Of a stretch of 64,000 nt of DNA, positions 35,773 through 43,124 are shown one piece after another. This stretch comes from Flavobacterium suncheonense GH29-5 = DSM 17707 (lineage in GTDB: Bacteria; Bacteroidota; Bacteroidia; Flavobacteriales; Flavobacteriaceae). Where the stretch lies: the NCBI RefSeq assembly GCF_000430025.1, contig NZ_AUCZ01000014.1, positions 1 to 64,000 of the forward strand, given 5' to 3'. A program made the position numbers and the translations under genes. How positions within the stretch are numbered: the stretch's first letter is position 1; the number at the start of each line of letters is the position of its first letter. Below the pieces are notes generated by a model. That model was not told the DNA's origin, made no database searches, and saw nothing but the letters and a program-made list of their open reading frames with translations.

Positions 35773-36758
35773 TATGCTTCCTCCAGTACTCTTGGTTTGT
35801 AATGGGCAGCTACTTCTGCAATCAATTTGATGTGCTCTGGTGTGGTACCGCAACAGCCGCCTATGATGTTGATTAAATTATCGTCCAGATATTCTTTGAT
35901 TAACGCCTGCATTTCTTCCGCCGTTTGGTCGTATTGACCGAATGCGTTAGGCAATCCCGCATTTGGGTGTGCCGAAATATTAAATGAAGTGTTATGCGCC
36001 AAACGTTTCAGATACGGTTTTAACTGATCGGCTCCTAAAGCGCAATTGAACCCGACGCTTAACAACGGAATGTGCGAAATTGAAATTAAGAATGCTTCCA
36101 CGGTTTGCCCGGATAAGGTTCTGCCGGAAGCATCCGTAATGGTTCCTGACACCATAATTGGGATGTCGATGTTGCGCTCTTCTTTTACTTCTTCGATAGC
36201 AAAAAGGGCCGCTTTGGCGTTTAAGGTGTCAAAAATCGTTTCCACCAATAAAATATCGCAACCGCCTTCGATTAAGGCTTCCGCCTGCTCTTTGTAGGCG
36301 ATGCGTAACTCGTCGAAAGTCACCGCACGAAATCCCGGGTCGTTGACGTCGGGACTCATGCTGGCGGTCCGGTTGGTTGGACCGATGGAACCGGCTACAA
36401 AGCGCGGCTTATCGGTGAATTCGTTTGCTACTTCTCGGGCGATTTTGGCAGATTGGTAGTTTAACTCGTAGACCAAATCTTCCATGTGGTAATCCGCCAT
36501 GCCGATGGTGGTTCCGGAAAACGTGTTGGTTTCCGCGATGTCGGCGCCGGCTTCGAAATAGGCGCGGTGTACGGCTTTCACGGCTTCGGGTTGGGTTAAC
36601 GACAACAAATCGTTGTTTCCTTTTAACGGATACGCAAAATCTTTGAAACGCTCACCCCGGAAATCTTCCTCTTCGAATTTGTAGCGTTGCAGCATCGTTC
36701 CCATCGCTCCGTCGAGGATGAGGATTCTTTCTTTTATCGCTTCGTGTAGTTTTGACAT
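35772..36758 (-). CDS. metH: Homocysteine S-methyltransferase module of MetH
   Basis: 328 residues matching the N-terminal zinc-binding module of Met[16 protein letters not shown] at the start, [10 protein letters not shown] (first Cys ligand) and [13 protein letters not shown] (Cys-Cys ligands) near the end. Transfers methyl from methylcobalamin to homocysteine together with the downstream gene product. Transcription is preceded by a SAM-I riboswitch about 235 nt upstream. Confidence 0.92.
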   Translation of the reverse strand: MSKLHEAIKERILILDGAMGTMLQRYKFEEEDFRGERFKDFAYPLKGNNDLLSLTQPEAVKAVHRAYFEAGADIAETNTFSGTTIGMADYHMEDLVYELNYQSAKIAREVANEFTDKPRFVAGSIGPTNRTASMSPDVNDPGFRAVTFDELRIAYKEQAEALIEGGCDILLVETIFDTLNAKAALFAIEEVKEERNIDIPIMVSGTITDASGRTLSGQTVEAFLISISHIPLLSVGFNCALGADQLKPYLKRLAHNTSFNISAHPNAGLPNAFGQYDQTAEEMQALIKEYLDDNLINIIGGCCGTTPEHIKLIAEVAAHYKPRVLEEA

Positions 36759-36826
36759 ATTTTTAAAGCTTTCAGCCGACAGCCCTTAACTGTTAGCCAT
36801 TACAAAAATTCAATTCGTTTCATTGT

Positions 36827-36938
36827 TAGCCCCGATAGCAGCGGCATCCTTTTTGGTGGCTGAGGCTCTCGAAGTCACCAAAAAGATACAGCGGATAGCG
36901 GGAATACGGATCGCAAAAAAGCCCAAGCCCTTCGCTCC
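36827..36938 (+). repeat. Dispersed structured intergenic repeat, copy 3
   Basis: Blocks TAGCCCCGATAGCAGCGG, AGCGGATAGCGGGAA and CCCTTCGCTCC in the same order as copies 1 and 2. The variable centre forms a perfect 10-bp stem CTTTTTGGTG/CACCAAAAAG (about 36848-36884). This copy lies within the leader of the metH transcript, in antisense orientation, between the riboswitch and the start codon. Confidence 0.62.
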
Positions 36939-36989
36939 CAATCCTAAAAAATATGTTATCCTGAAAATCAGAGAGATACCTGAAAAGCA

Positions 36990-37097
36990 TCCTGTTATCT
37001 GTCCTGCTAAAGCGAGGTAGAATGTAGCACCTTCTACAAGCGTAGGGTTGCTAAGGCTTCGTCGGGTCTAGTCCCTCTGCCTTTCGTGATAACGTCA
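36990..37097 (-). promoter_or_regulatory. SAM-I (S-box) riboswitch upstream of metH
   Basis: On the minus strand the aptamer core reads GAAAGGCAGAGGGACT, AGACCCGACGAAGCCTTAGC, AACC, GAAGGTGCTACATTCTACC and GACAGATAAC. These are the S-box signature blocks in order. P1 is closed by GTTATC (37093-37088) with GATAAC (36999-36994). It precedes the metH pair and probably metF. A minus-strand TAGCTTTG at 37123-37116 is a plausible -7 box; no good -33 was seen. Confidence 0.93.
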
Positions 37098-37219
37098 GTT
37101 TGTATAAGAACGCTGCAAAGCTAAGAATTAATTTTAAATTCGGAAATATTTTCTAAATATTGATTTTAAAACCAACTATTTTAGATTTTTATTCTGATGT
37201 TTTAACATTAAGCCGATTA

Positions 37220-38392
37220 TTATTCCAAAGCCTGTTGTAGATCCCTGATAATATCCTGAACGGTTTCCAAACCTACCGAAACGCGTACCAAACCATCGGT
37301 GATGCTTACGGCTAAACGCTCTTCCTCGGTTAATTTACTGTGTGTGGTGGAAGCCGGATGCGTTACAATAGTTCGAGTATCTCCTAAATTAGCAGACAAC
37401 GAACACAATTGAATTTTGTCTAAAAATTTACGCCCTGCTTCTATTCCTCCTTTGATTTCAAAAGCTACAATGTTTCCGCCTAATTTCATTTGTTTTTTAG
37501 CGATTTCATATTGCGGATGTGACTTTAAGAACGGGTATTTCACTTGTTTCACCTTCGGATGGCTTTCCAGAAACTTGGCTACTTTTACAGCATTTTCGCA
37601 ATGTTTTTCCACGCGAACCGGCAAAGTTTCCAGACTTTTGGATAAAACCCAGGCGTTAAATGGCGACAAAGCCGGACCCGTGTTACGAGAAAACAGATAA
37701 ATCTCACGTATTAAATCCGCTCTCCCTACGGTGATTCCTCCTAAAACGCGTCCTTGACCATCAATTAGTTTCGTAGCGGAATGTACAACCAAATCAGCAC
37801 CGTATTGAATCGGATTTTGCAGGAAAGGCGTAGCGAAACAGTTGTCAATGATTAAAATCAGGTTGTGTTTTTTGGCGATTTGTCCTAACAATTTCAGGTC
37901 GATAATATCCACGGCGGGATTGGTAGGGGATTCGGCAAAAAGGATTTTCGTGTTCGGCTGAATGTAACTTTCAATAGTTTCCGGCTTGTTAATGTCGAAA
38001 TAACTTGTGGTGATGTTCCACTTCGGAAAATACTTGGTAAACAAGGTATGGGTTGAACCAAAAACACTTCCTACGGAAACGATATGATCGCCTGATTCCA
38101 ATAGTGCAGCAAAAGTGGAATACACCGCTGCCATTCCGGTCGCAAAAGCAAAACCATCCTCAGCACCTTCCATTTTGCAGATTTTCTCCACAAATTCGCT
38201 GGTGTTTGGATTGGTGAAACGGCTGTAAATGTTGCGCTCTTTTTCTTCCGTAAACGACGCTCGCATATCTTCCGCATCTTCAAAAACGAAACTGGAAGTT
38301 AAATACAAAGGCACGGAATGTTCCAAAAACTGGGTACGCTCGGTTTGGGTTCGGATGGCTTGGGTTTCGAAGCCGAATGTTGAATTGTTCAT
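37220..38392 (-). CDS. metZ: Trans-sulfuration-family PLP enzyme, probable O-acylhomoserine sulfhydrylase
   Basis: 390 residues from the ATG at 38392. Cys/Met-metabolism PLP fold type I: YSRFTNPNT, ATGMAAVYSTFAALLESGD, and the PLP lysine in HSATKLIDGQGRVLGG (about 209). The family includes cystathionine gamma-synthase, O-succinyl- and O-acetylhomoserine sulfhydrylases. The sequence and the metX neighbour suggest direct sulfhydrylation of an O-acylhomoserine to homocysteine, but a cystathionine synthase is possible. Last gene of the osmC-metX-thrA-metZ operon. The longer frame from 38467 overlaps thrA. Confidence 0.85.
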   Translation of the reverse strand: MNNSTFGFETQAIRTQTERTQFLEHSVPLYLTSSFVFEDAEDMRASFTEEKERNIYSRFTNPNTSEFVEKICKMEGAEDGFAFATGMAAVYSTFAALLESGDHIVSVGSVFGSTHTLFTKYFPKWNITTSYFDINKPETIESYIQPNTKILFAESPTNPAVDIIDLKLLGQIAKKHNLILIIDNCFATPFLQNPIQYGADLVVHSATKLIDGQGRVLGGITVGRADLIREIYLFSRNTGPALSPFNAWVLSKSLETLPVRVEKHCENAVKVAKFLESHPKVKQVKYPFLKSHPQYEIAKKQMKLGGNIVAFEIKGGIEAGRKFLDKIQLCSLSANLGDTRTIVTHPASTTHSKLTEEERLAVSITDGLVRVSVGLETVQDIIRDLQQALE

Positions 38393-38420
38393 TTTTAAAT
38401 TGTTTTGTTGTTTAGTTAGC

Positions 38421-40838
38421 TTATTTACTTTTTTCTGCCAGACGAAGAATGTCTCCAAATACACCACGTGCGGTTACAGCGGCTCCAGCACCTGCTCCTT
38501 GAATTACGATTGGGTGTTCGCCGTACGATTCGGTATAGATTTCGAAAATGGAATCGGAGCCTTTTAGTTGTCCCAACGAACTTTCCTGTGGTACGGAAAC
38601 CAAACTCACTTCCAGATTCGCGCCGTTTTCCACGGATAAGTCACCGGACAAATCGCCTACATAGCGTAATACATGATTTTCATTTTGGTTATTTTTAGTG
38701 TTTTGATAAATCGGATTTAGCTCTTCCAATCGGTTTAGGAATTCTTCCACGCTTCCTTCTCTTAAATTTTCAGGAATCAGGTTTTGGATTTTGATTTCGG
38801 AGAATTCGTTGCTTAAATCCAGTTCTCGGGCAAGGATTAACAATTTACGACCAACGTCGTTGCCGTTTAAGTCTTCGCGCGGATCGGGTTCGGTAAACCC
38901 TTTTTCAATCGCTTCATTCAGAACATCGCTGAAGTTTTTATCGGTGGCGGAAAACGTATTGAACAAATAACTCAAAGTTCCTGAGAACACGCCGCGGATT
39001 CTGGTTATGTTTTCACCCGAATGATGCAGCAGGCGAATGGTGTCAATCAGCGGCAAACCGGCACCTACGTTGGTTTCGTACAAATAATTCTTCTGGTAGA
39101 AATGCAGATTTTCGCGCAGGTTTTTGTAGAAACTGTATTCTTTGGTATTGGCAATTTTGTTGGCAGAAACCAAGTCGAAACCGTTTTTAATCAGTTCCAC
39201 ATAATTGGAAACAAAATCCTTGCTGGCGGTAGTATCAATCGCAATTAAATTCCCTAAATGCTGTTCTTTAACTGCGGATAAAATAGTTTCGATAGAAGAC
39301 TTTTGGATAGACGTTTGCAATTCCGATTCCCATTGCTTCGAAACCCCTTTTGCATTGAAAATAAACTGACGGGAATTGGCAATCGCTACAATATTCAACT
39401 CAATTCCCTTACGTTGAATGATGTTTTCACGACTTTCCAACAACTGATTGATTAAGGTTTTCCCAACCGTTCCGTGACCGAAGATTACGAGGTTAATTTT
39501 TTTGGTAATCCCGAAAATTTCGCTGTGGATAACGTTCAGGGCTTTTTTAAGTTGTACGCGTTCCACCACCAAACTCACATTCTTTCCGGTAACGGTGTTG
39601 TTGAAAAGAATCGGCACAATCTGGTTGCGGATTAACGCATCGTACGGTTTGTTGAAGGTGGCCAATTCCTGTCCGATGATGGATATTACGGATACGTTTT
39701 CCGTTAAATAGACACTGCTGACATCATTCGTATAAAAATCCAATTCGAATTCGGCTTCGATGGCGGCTTTTGCTTTTTGGGCATCTACGGCATTTACGAT
39801 AAAACCAATACCTCTTTCGGAGGAACCTTGAGAAATAATGCTTACACTGATGTTGTTCTGAGCCAATACACGGAAGATTCTTGCATCGATGCCCGGTTTT
39901 CCTAACAAACCGCGACCTTCCAAATTAACTAAGGTTACATTTTCCAAAACGGAAAGTGACTTAATGCCTTTTCTGGAATTTTCAGCATTGATTAAAGTAC
40001 CGTTATGGGTGTGGTTGAAGGTGTTTAAAATGCGAAGCGGGATTTTCTTTTCAATCAGCGGGATGATGGTTTTGGCGTGAAGAATGGTGGCACCGAAAGT
40101 GGCTATTTCGTTGGCTTCCTCAAAAGAAAGCTGGTCGATTTTTTTGGCGTCCGGAACCAAATCTGGGTTGGCGGTGAAGATGCCGTCTACGTGGGTGAAG
40201 CTTTGCAGTTCTTCGGCATCTAAATAATTGGCGAGAAGTGAAGCGGTGAAATTGCTGCCGTTGCGGCCTAAAGTGGTGGTTTCCCCGTCGGTGCTGGAAG
40301 CGATAAATCCGGTTACAATGTTTACGGTCGTTCCGTTGTTGGTGGCAAAATGGTTTTGAACGTTCTTTCGGGAAATTACATCGACCGGTTGTGCGTTCCC
40401 GAACTTCGCATCGGTTTTGATTAATTGTCTGGTGTCTGAAAAATTCGCGTTGATGCCTTTTTCTTTCAAGGCTTGCGTTACGACCTTTCCGGAAATCACT
40501 TCGCCTTGGGCTAACACATTGTCTTTGATTTTTTTGCTGTAATCGCCTAACAGCGCTACACCTTCGAAGAGTTTTTCCAGTAATTCGAATTCCGGATTCA
40601 AATCGGCGGCAGAGTTCCTTTGCTGGTACTTCTTGAAATTCTCGAGTTGCACCTGATAAACTTCGTTCTTCTTGGCTTTTTCCAGAATTTCTTCCAGTTC
40701 ATCCGTGGCATTTCCTATCGCGGAAACCACTACGGCAAATTTTTCCTGCTGGTGGACCTTCTCTAAAATGATGTTGATGGCCTTGTCGAATCCGCCGTCA
40801 TAGGCTAAGGATTTCCCTCCGAATTTTAAAATTTTCAT
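38421..40838 (-). CDS. thrA: Bifunctional aspartate kinase / homoserine dehydrogenase
   Basis: First and third steps from aspartate to homoserine. 805 residues: aspartate kinase (about 1-290, MKILKFGGKSLA, TTLGRNGSNFTASL), two ACT regulatory domains (about 300-450), then homoserine dehydrogenase (about 460-805, VIFGHGTVGKTLINQ, ASKDFVSNY, VSANKIANTK). ACT domains suggest feedback by threonine or another product. Here it is embedded between metX and metZ, so homoserine supply is tied to methionine synthesis. Confidence 0.94.
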   Translation of the reverse strand: MKILKFGGKSLAYDGGFDKAINIILEKVHQQEKFAVVVSAIGNATDELEEILEKAKKNEVYQVQLENFKKYQQRNSAADLNPEFELLEKLFEGVALLGDYSKKIKDNVLAQGEVISGKVVTQALKEKGINANFSDTRQLIKTDAKFGNAQPVDVISRKNVQNHFATNNGTTVNIVTGFIASSTDGETTTLGRNGSNFTASLLANYLDAEELQSFTHVDGIFTANPDLVPDAKKIDQLSFEEANEIATFGATILHAKTIIPLIEKKIPLRILNTFNHTHNGTLINAENSRKGIKSLSVLENVTLVNLEGRGLLGKPGIDARIFRVLAQNNISVSIISQGSSERGIGFIVNAVDAQKAKAAIEAEFELDFYTNDVSSVYLTENVSVISIIGQELATFNKPYDALIRNQIVPILFNNTVTGKNVSLVVERVQLKKALNVIHSEIFGITKKINLVIFGHGTVGKTLINQLLESRENIIQRKGIELNIVAIANSRQFIFNAKGVSKQWESELQTSIQKSSIETILSAVKEQHLGNLIAIDTTASKDFVSNYVELIKNGFDLVSANKIANTKEYSFYKNLRENLHFYQKNYLYETNVGAGLPLIDTIRLLHHSGENITRIRGVFSGTLSYLFNTFSATDKNFSDVLNEAIEKGFTEPDPREDLNGNDVGRKLLILARELDLSNEFSEIKIQNLIPENLREGSVEEFLNRLEELNPIYQNTKNNQNENHVLRYVGDLSGDLSVENGANLEVSLVSVPQESSLGQLKGSDSIFEIYTESYGEHPIVIQGAGAGAAVTARGVFGDILRLAEKSK

Positions 40839-40851
40839 GGTTGTTCAGTTT

Positions 40852-41841
40852 TTAGTTTAGTTTTATTTTTTGTGTGGTAAAGGTATTTTTCAGTATGGCG
40901 TTGAGTTGTTCGAACTCTATTAAAAAAGCGTCATGTCCATGTAGCGATTGGATTTCGTGATAGCTTACATTTGAATTCACACGTTTCAGGATTTCGTAAG
41001 TTTCACGATTCTCGTCGGCAGTAAAGAAATAATCCGAATCAACCGCTATCAGGTGGATGTTCGCGGTGGTTTGTTTGGCAAAGCCGATGAACTGACCGCA
41101 ATTTGTGCTTTCTCCGATGGTTTTCAACAAATGGTTCATCAGTTTGTACGATTCCAACGCAAAACGACTTTCCAGCTTTTCCCCGTGATGCAGCAACCAG
41201 CTTTCAATCTGATACAATTCCTGATTTTCGTTTTTACTTCGGTTGAATTTCGCTTTAAACGATTGTGGCGTCCGATAGAGCAACATCGCATGCAATCGGG
41301 CATCGTGAACCGGTTTTTCAGAATTGTTGAGGATTTTGTCCTGCACCAAAACATTGGCAATTAACCAATCCGAAGCTTTCCAATCCGAAGCGACCGGAAT
41401 CAGATTTTCAATATGATTTGGTTTTAAAAAGCCCATTTCCCAAGCAATTCCTCCGCCCAGACTTCCGCCGATTACCGCAAAAAGCCGGTGAATCCCTAGA
41501 AATTGCAAGCCTTCCCAAAAAAGCAGTGCAATATCTTTTGTGGTGAAATCTTTGTAATTCTGAATCAGGTTTTCGGCCTGACCGCCAAAACCGTTGCCTG
41601 GAATGTTGAACGCGATAATCGTGTAAAAATCCGTATCGATGGTTTTTTCTGTGCCGATTAAGGCATTCCACCAGCCGTTTTCTCCGGTTACCTGCGAATT
41701 TCCGGTTAAGGCATGGTTGACCAAAACCACCGGCGCTGTTCCGATTGGCTGACCAAATGCCTGAAAATACAACGGCAACCAGCGTTTGTAGCTTCCGTTT
41801 TGCAGGGTGAAATCGAAAATATCTATCTTTTGTAAGCTCAT
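40852..41841 (-). CDS. metX: Homoserine O-acetyltransferase-family alpha/beta hydrolase
   Basis: 329 residues, shorter than many MetX proteins. Nucleophile elbow VIGGSLGGGIAWEM (Ser at about 126) and the catalytic His in SLHGHDAFLIE near the C-terminus; the Asp is in IAVDSDYFF. Early blocks VVLVNHALTGNSQV and NIPGNGFGG fit the family. Acetylates or succinylates homoserine; which acyl-CoA is used cannot be told from sequence alone. 13 bp upstream of thrA. Confidence 0.9.
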   Translation of the reverse strand: MSLQKIDIFDFTLQNGSYKRWLPLYFQAFGQPIGTAPVVLVNHALTGNSQVTGENGWWNALIGTEKTIDTDFYTIIAFNIPGNGFGGQAENLIQNYKDFTTKDIALLFWEGLQFLGIHRLFAVIGGSLGGGIAWEMGFLKPNHIENLIPVASDWKASDWLIANVLVQDKILNNSEKPVHDARLHAMLLYRTPQSFKAKFNRSKNENQELYQIESWLLHHGEKLESRFALESYKLMNHLLKTIGESTNCGQFIGFAKQTTANIHLIAVDSDYFFTADENRETYEILKRVNSNVSYHEIQSLHGHDAFLIEFEQLNAILKNTFTTQKIKLN

Positions 41842-41855
41842 CTTTTTCTTTTTAA

Positions 41856-41897
41856 AACCACCTCCGGACTTTGTTGGCAGACTTACCGGAGGCGGTT
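41856..41897 (-). promoter_or_regulatory. Intercistronic hairpin before metX
   Basis: Minus-strand AACCGCCTCCGG (41897-41886) pairs over 12 bp (one G-U) with CCGGAGGTGGTT (41867-41856) around an 18-nt loop. The stem is followed by only a short T run, so it is a weak terminator at best. It ends about 14 nt before the metX start and may act on mRNA stability or translation. Confidence 0.6.
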
Positions 41898-41918
41898 AAC
41901 AAACAAAACAACGTATCG

Positions 41919-42377
41919 TTACGCAGCGTCGTGCTGCTTGTATTCTTTTAAAAGGGTCAGTAAAACCGGAGTGGAATTGATAAGGTTATCGCGCAACGGA
42001 CATCTTTCTTTCACCTCATCAATCCATTGTTTCAAAAGGGCTAAGGGTGCTTCGGAGGTGGGTTTTACAACGACTTCGATTTTTCGGAAACCGGCTCTCG
42101 AACGCGTGGGGATGCCTTCTGCTTTTTTGGTTTCCAGTTCGCCGGTGATTTCTACCTGAACGGATTGGAGTTCGATGCCTAATTCTTCGGCAACGAGTAA
42201 GCCCACTGCGTTGATGCTTCCCGCAAATCCGGCCAGCAGATAATCCGTCGGACTCGGCACTTTCCCGGAACCGATGGAAATTGTATCGTTAATTGTCAGG
42301 TTTGAACCGTTTGCGCTTACGGAAAAAGTCCCGTTGTTTTCTGAAATTCCGGTTACTGAAACTGTTTTACTGCTCAT
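41919..42377 (-). CDS. OsmC-family protein lacking one catalytic Cys
   Basis: 152 residues with the OsmC/Ohr fold: a beta-rich N-terminus, the central helix SPTDYLLAGFAGSINAVGLLVAEELGI and the C-terminal ERCPLRDNLINSTPV. Classical OsmC/Ohr peroxidases have a Cys in the central helix and one in the C-terminal CP block. Here only the second is present; the helix has SIN where the first Cys is expected. The protein may therefore not be a thiol peroxidase. It is the first full-length gene of the operon controlled by the tandem attenuators. Confidence 0.85.
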   Translation of the reverse strand: MSSKTVSVTGISENNGTFSVSANGSNLTINDTISIGSGKVPSPTDYLLAGFAGSINAVGLLVAEELGIELQSVQVEITGELETKKAEGIPTRSRAGFRKIEVVVKPTSEAPLALLKQWIDEVKERCPLRDNLINSTPVLLTLLKEYKQHDAA

Positions 42378-42395
42378 GGTTACTGATTTTATGGT

Positions 42396-42572
42396 TTAAA
42401 TGAAAAGGAATTCGTTTTCTTCGGAATTGATTTGCAACAACAACAATTCTGAAGTATCGGTTACTTCCTCGATTACTTGGTCGGTTTGGTTTTCTATGGT
42501 AACGTTCTGCGCGTTTTCGATTAGCGCAACGATTTCCTGAATTCTTCTGATTTTATTTTTTAAAGCTGTCAT
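42396..42572 (-). CDS. 58-residue small acidic protein before osmC
   Basis: An ATG-initiated ORF (ATG 42572-42570, TAA 42398-42396) encoding 58 residues: MTALKNKIRRIQEIVALIEN at the start, then an acidic stretch with many Glu and Thr, and the end SEENEFLFI. It begins about 32 nt after the second terminator and ends 18 bp before osmC, so it is the first ORF expressed when both attenuators are read through. Predicted N-terminal helix, no signal peptide or TM. Family not recognised. It could be a real small protein or a third leader ORF. Confidence 0.6.
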   Translation of the reverse strand: MTALKNKIRRIQEIVALIENAQNVTIENQTDQVIEEVTDTSELLLLQINSEENEFLFI

Positions 42573-42603
42573 AACTTAAATTTTTAAATGATTTGAAATG
42601 GAT

Positions 42604-42641
42604 AAAAAAAAGTCCTTTCGGATGGGTTACCAAAAGGACTT
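42604..42641 (-). terminator. Attenuator terminator 2
   Basis: Minus-strand AAGTCCTTTTGG (42641-42630) pairs over 12 bp (one G-U) with CCGAAAGGACTT (42621-42610), followed by a run of T. The 5' arm segment CTTTTGGTAAC (42636-42626) can instead pair, over 11 bp with one G-U, with GTTACCGAAAG (42689-42679) inside leader ORF 2. This gives mutually exclusive terminator and antiterminator. Confidence 0.85.
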
Positions 42642-42666
42642 TTACAGTTTGAACTATAACTTGAGA

Positions 42667-42765
42667 TTAACTCTTCCGCTTTCGGTAACAGCAATGGGGA
42701 ATGTGACGCATATACTTGCACCACATAAGCTTCATAAAAATTGATGTTGTCACCTGCGTTTTCAT
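42667..42765 (-). CDS. Leader peptide 2 (Met/Cys-rich)
   Basis: A short ORF ending with TAA at 42669-42667. From the ATG at 42765 it has 32 codons, and internal ATGs at 42738, 42729 and 42711 give 23, 20 or 14 codons or nearby lengths. The middle reads MKLMWCKYM and the end RHIPHCCYRKRKS, so Met and Cys codons are concentrated. The codons for Cys-Cys-Tyr-Arg-Lys overlap the antiterminator strand (42689-42679). Translation start choice is uncertain. The arrangement fits a ribosome-sensing leader for Met or Cys availability. Confidence 0.7.
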   Translation of the reverse strand: MKTQVTTSIFMKLMWCKYMRHIPHCCYRKRKS

Positions 42766-42821
42766 TTCGTTCTAATTTTTGTTCTAAATAATTTAAGTTT
42801 CCGGTTTGGGTTTTCTGATTC

Positions 42822-42852
42822 AAAAAAAAAGCCCCTGCGGTATGCAGAGGCC
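42822..42852 (-). terminator. Attenuator terminator 1
   Basis: Minus-strand GCCTCTGC (42851-42844), loop ATACC, and GCAGGGGC (42838-42831) form an 8-bp stem with one G-U, followed by nine T. The 5' arm CCTCTGC (42850-42844) and the CAGC just before it (42859-42856) can instead pair with GCAGAGG (42904-42898) and GCTG (42895-42892) in leader ORF 1, forming an antiterminator. Confidence 0.87.
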
Positions 42853-42883
42853 TTAGCTGTTTATTTTAAACTGAATTTAAAAA

Positions 42884-42952
42884 TTAAGCAACAGCGTCCT
42901 CTGCGGATATTTTCCACATAAAATGACACATATAACGCTTAATTGAATTCAT
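42884..42952 (-). CDS. Leader peptide 1 (Met/Cys-containing)
   Basis: 22-codon ORF, ATG 42952-42950 to TAA 42886-42884. It contains RYMCHFMWK, so Met8, Cys9 and Met12 (and the single rare-class Trp13) are clustered, and ends SAEDAVA. The Ala-Glu-Asp codons (GCAGAGGAC) carry the antiterminator strand, starting 15 nt after the Met12 codon. A ribosome stalled at Met or Cys would leave that strand free, whereas one reaching the stop would cover it. Initiation is about 16 nt after the predicted transcription start. Confidence 0.75.
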   Translation of the reverse strand: MNSIKRYMCHFMWKISAEDAVA

Positions 42953-42974
42953 TTTTTCTTTCTGTTTGATGGTG

Positions 42975-43005
42975 CAAAATTGAAAACTAAATTTGAATTG
43001 ACCAA
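42975..43005 (-). promoter_or_regulatory. Promoter of the attenuated osmC-metX-thrA-metZ operon
   Basis: Minus-strand CAATTTTG (42982-42975) differs from TAnnTTTG in one base. TTG (43005-43003) lies 20 nt upstream. The predicted start is about 42968, just ahead of leader ORF 1. Confidence 0.55.
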
Positions 43006-43073
43006 ATGTAAAAGGCAAAATTTAACATTTTTATTTTTTCAGGGCGCTCTTAATACTACGTATTAAATTTTAC

Positions 43074-43100
43074 AAAAAAACCTGCTCATTGGAGCAGGTT
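43074..43100 (-). terminator. Intrinsic terminator after the choice-of-anchor J gene
   Basis: Minus-strand AACCTGCTC, loop CAAT, GAGCAGGTT, then seven T. It isolates the met operon from the upstream secreted-protein gene. Confidence 0.87.
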
Positions 43101-43124
43101 TCAAAATTTTTAATTTGCAATTCC

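Noticed and set aside
35772..35853. N-terminal extension of the larger metH gene (start at 35853)
   Set aside because: The extra residues overlap the end of the upstream gene in another frame and do not resemble MetH. The TAATG junction gives the natural start.
32995..36758. metH pair as a frameshifted pseudogene
   Set aside because: Both parts keep all catalytic and cofactor residues, and overlap by stop/start coupling rather than by a broken frame.
42584..42823. A 79-codon minus-strand ORF over attenuator 2
   Set aside because: It runs through terminator 1's T tract, leader 2 in another frame and the whole of terminator 2. Its composition follows the RNA structure, so it is more likely a shadow frame than a gene.
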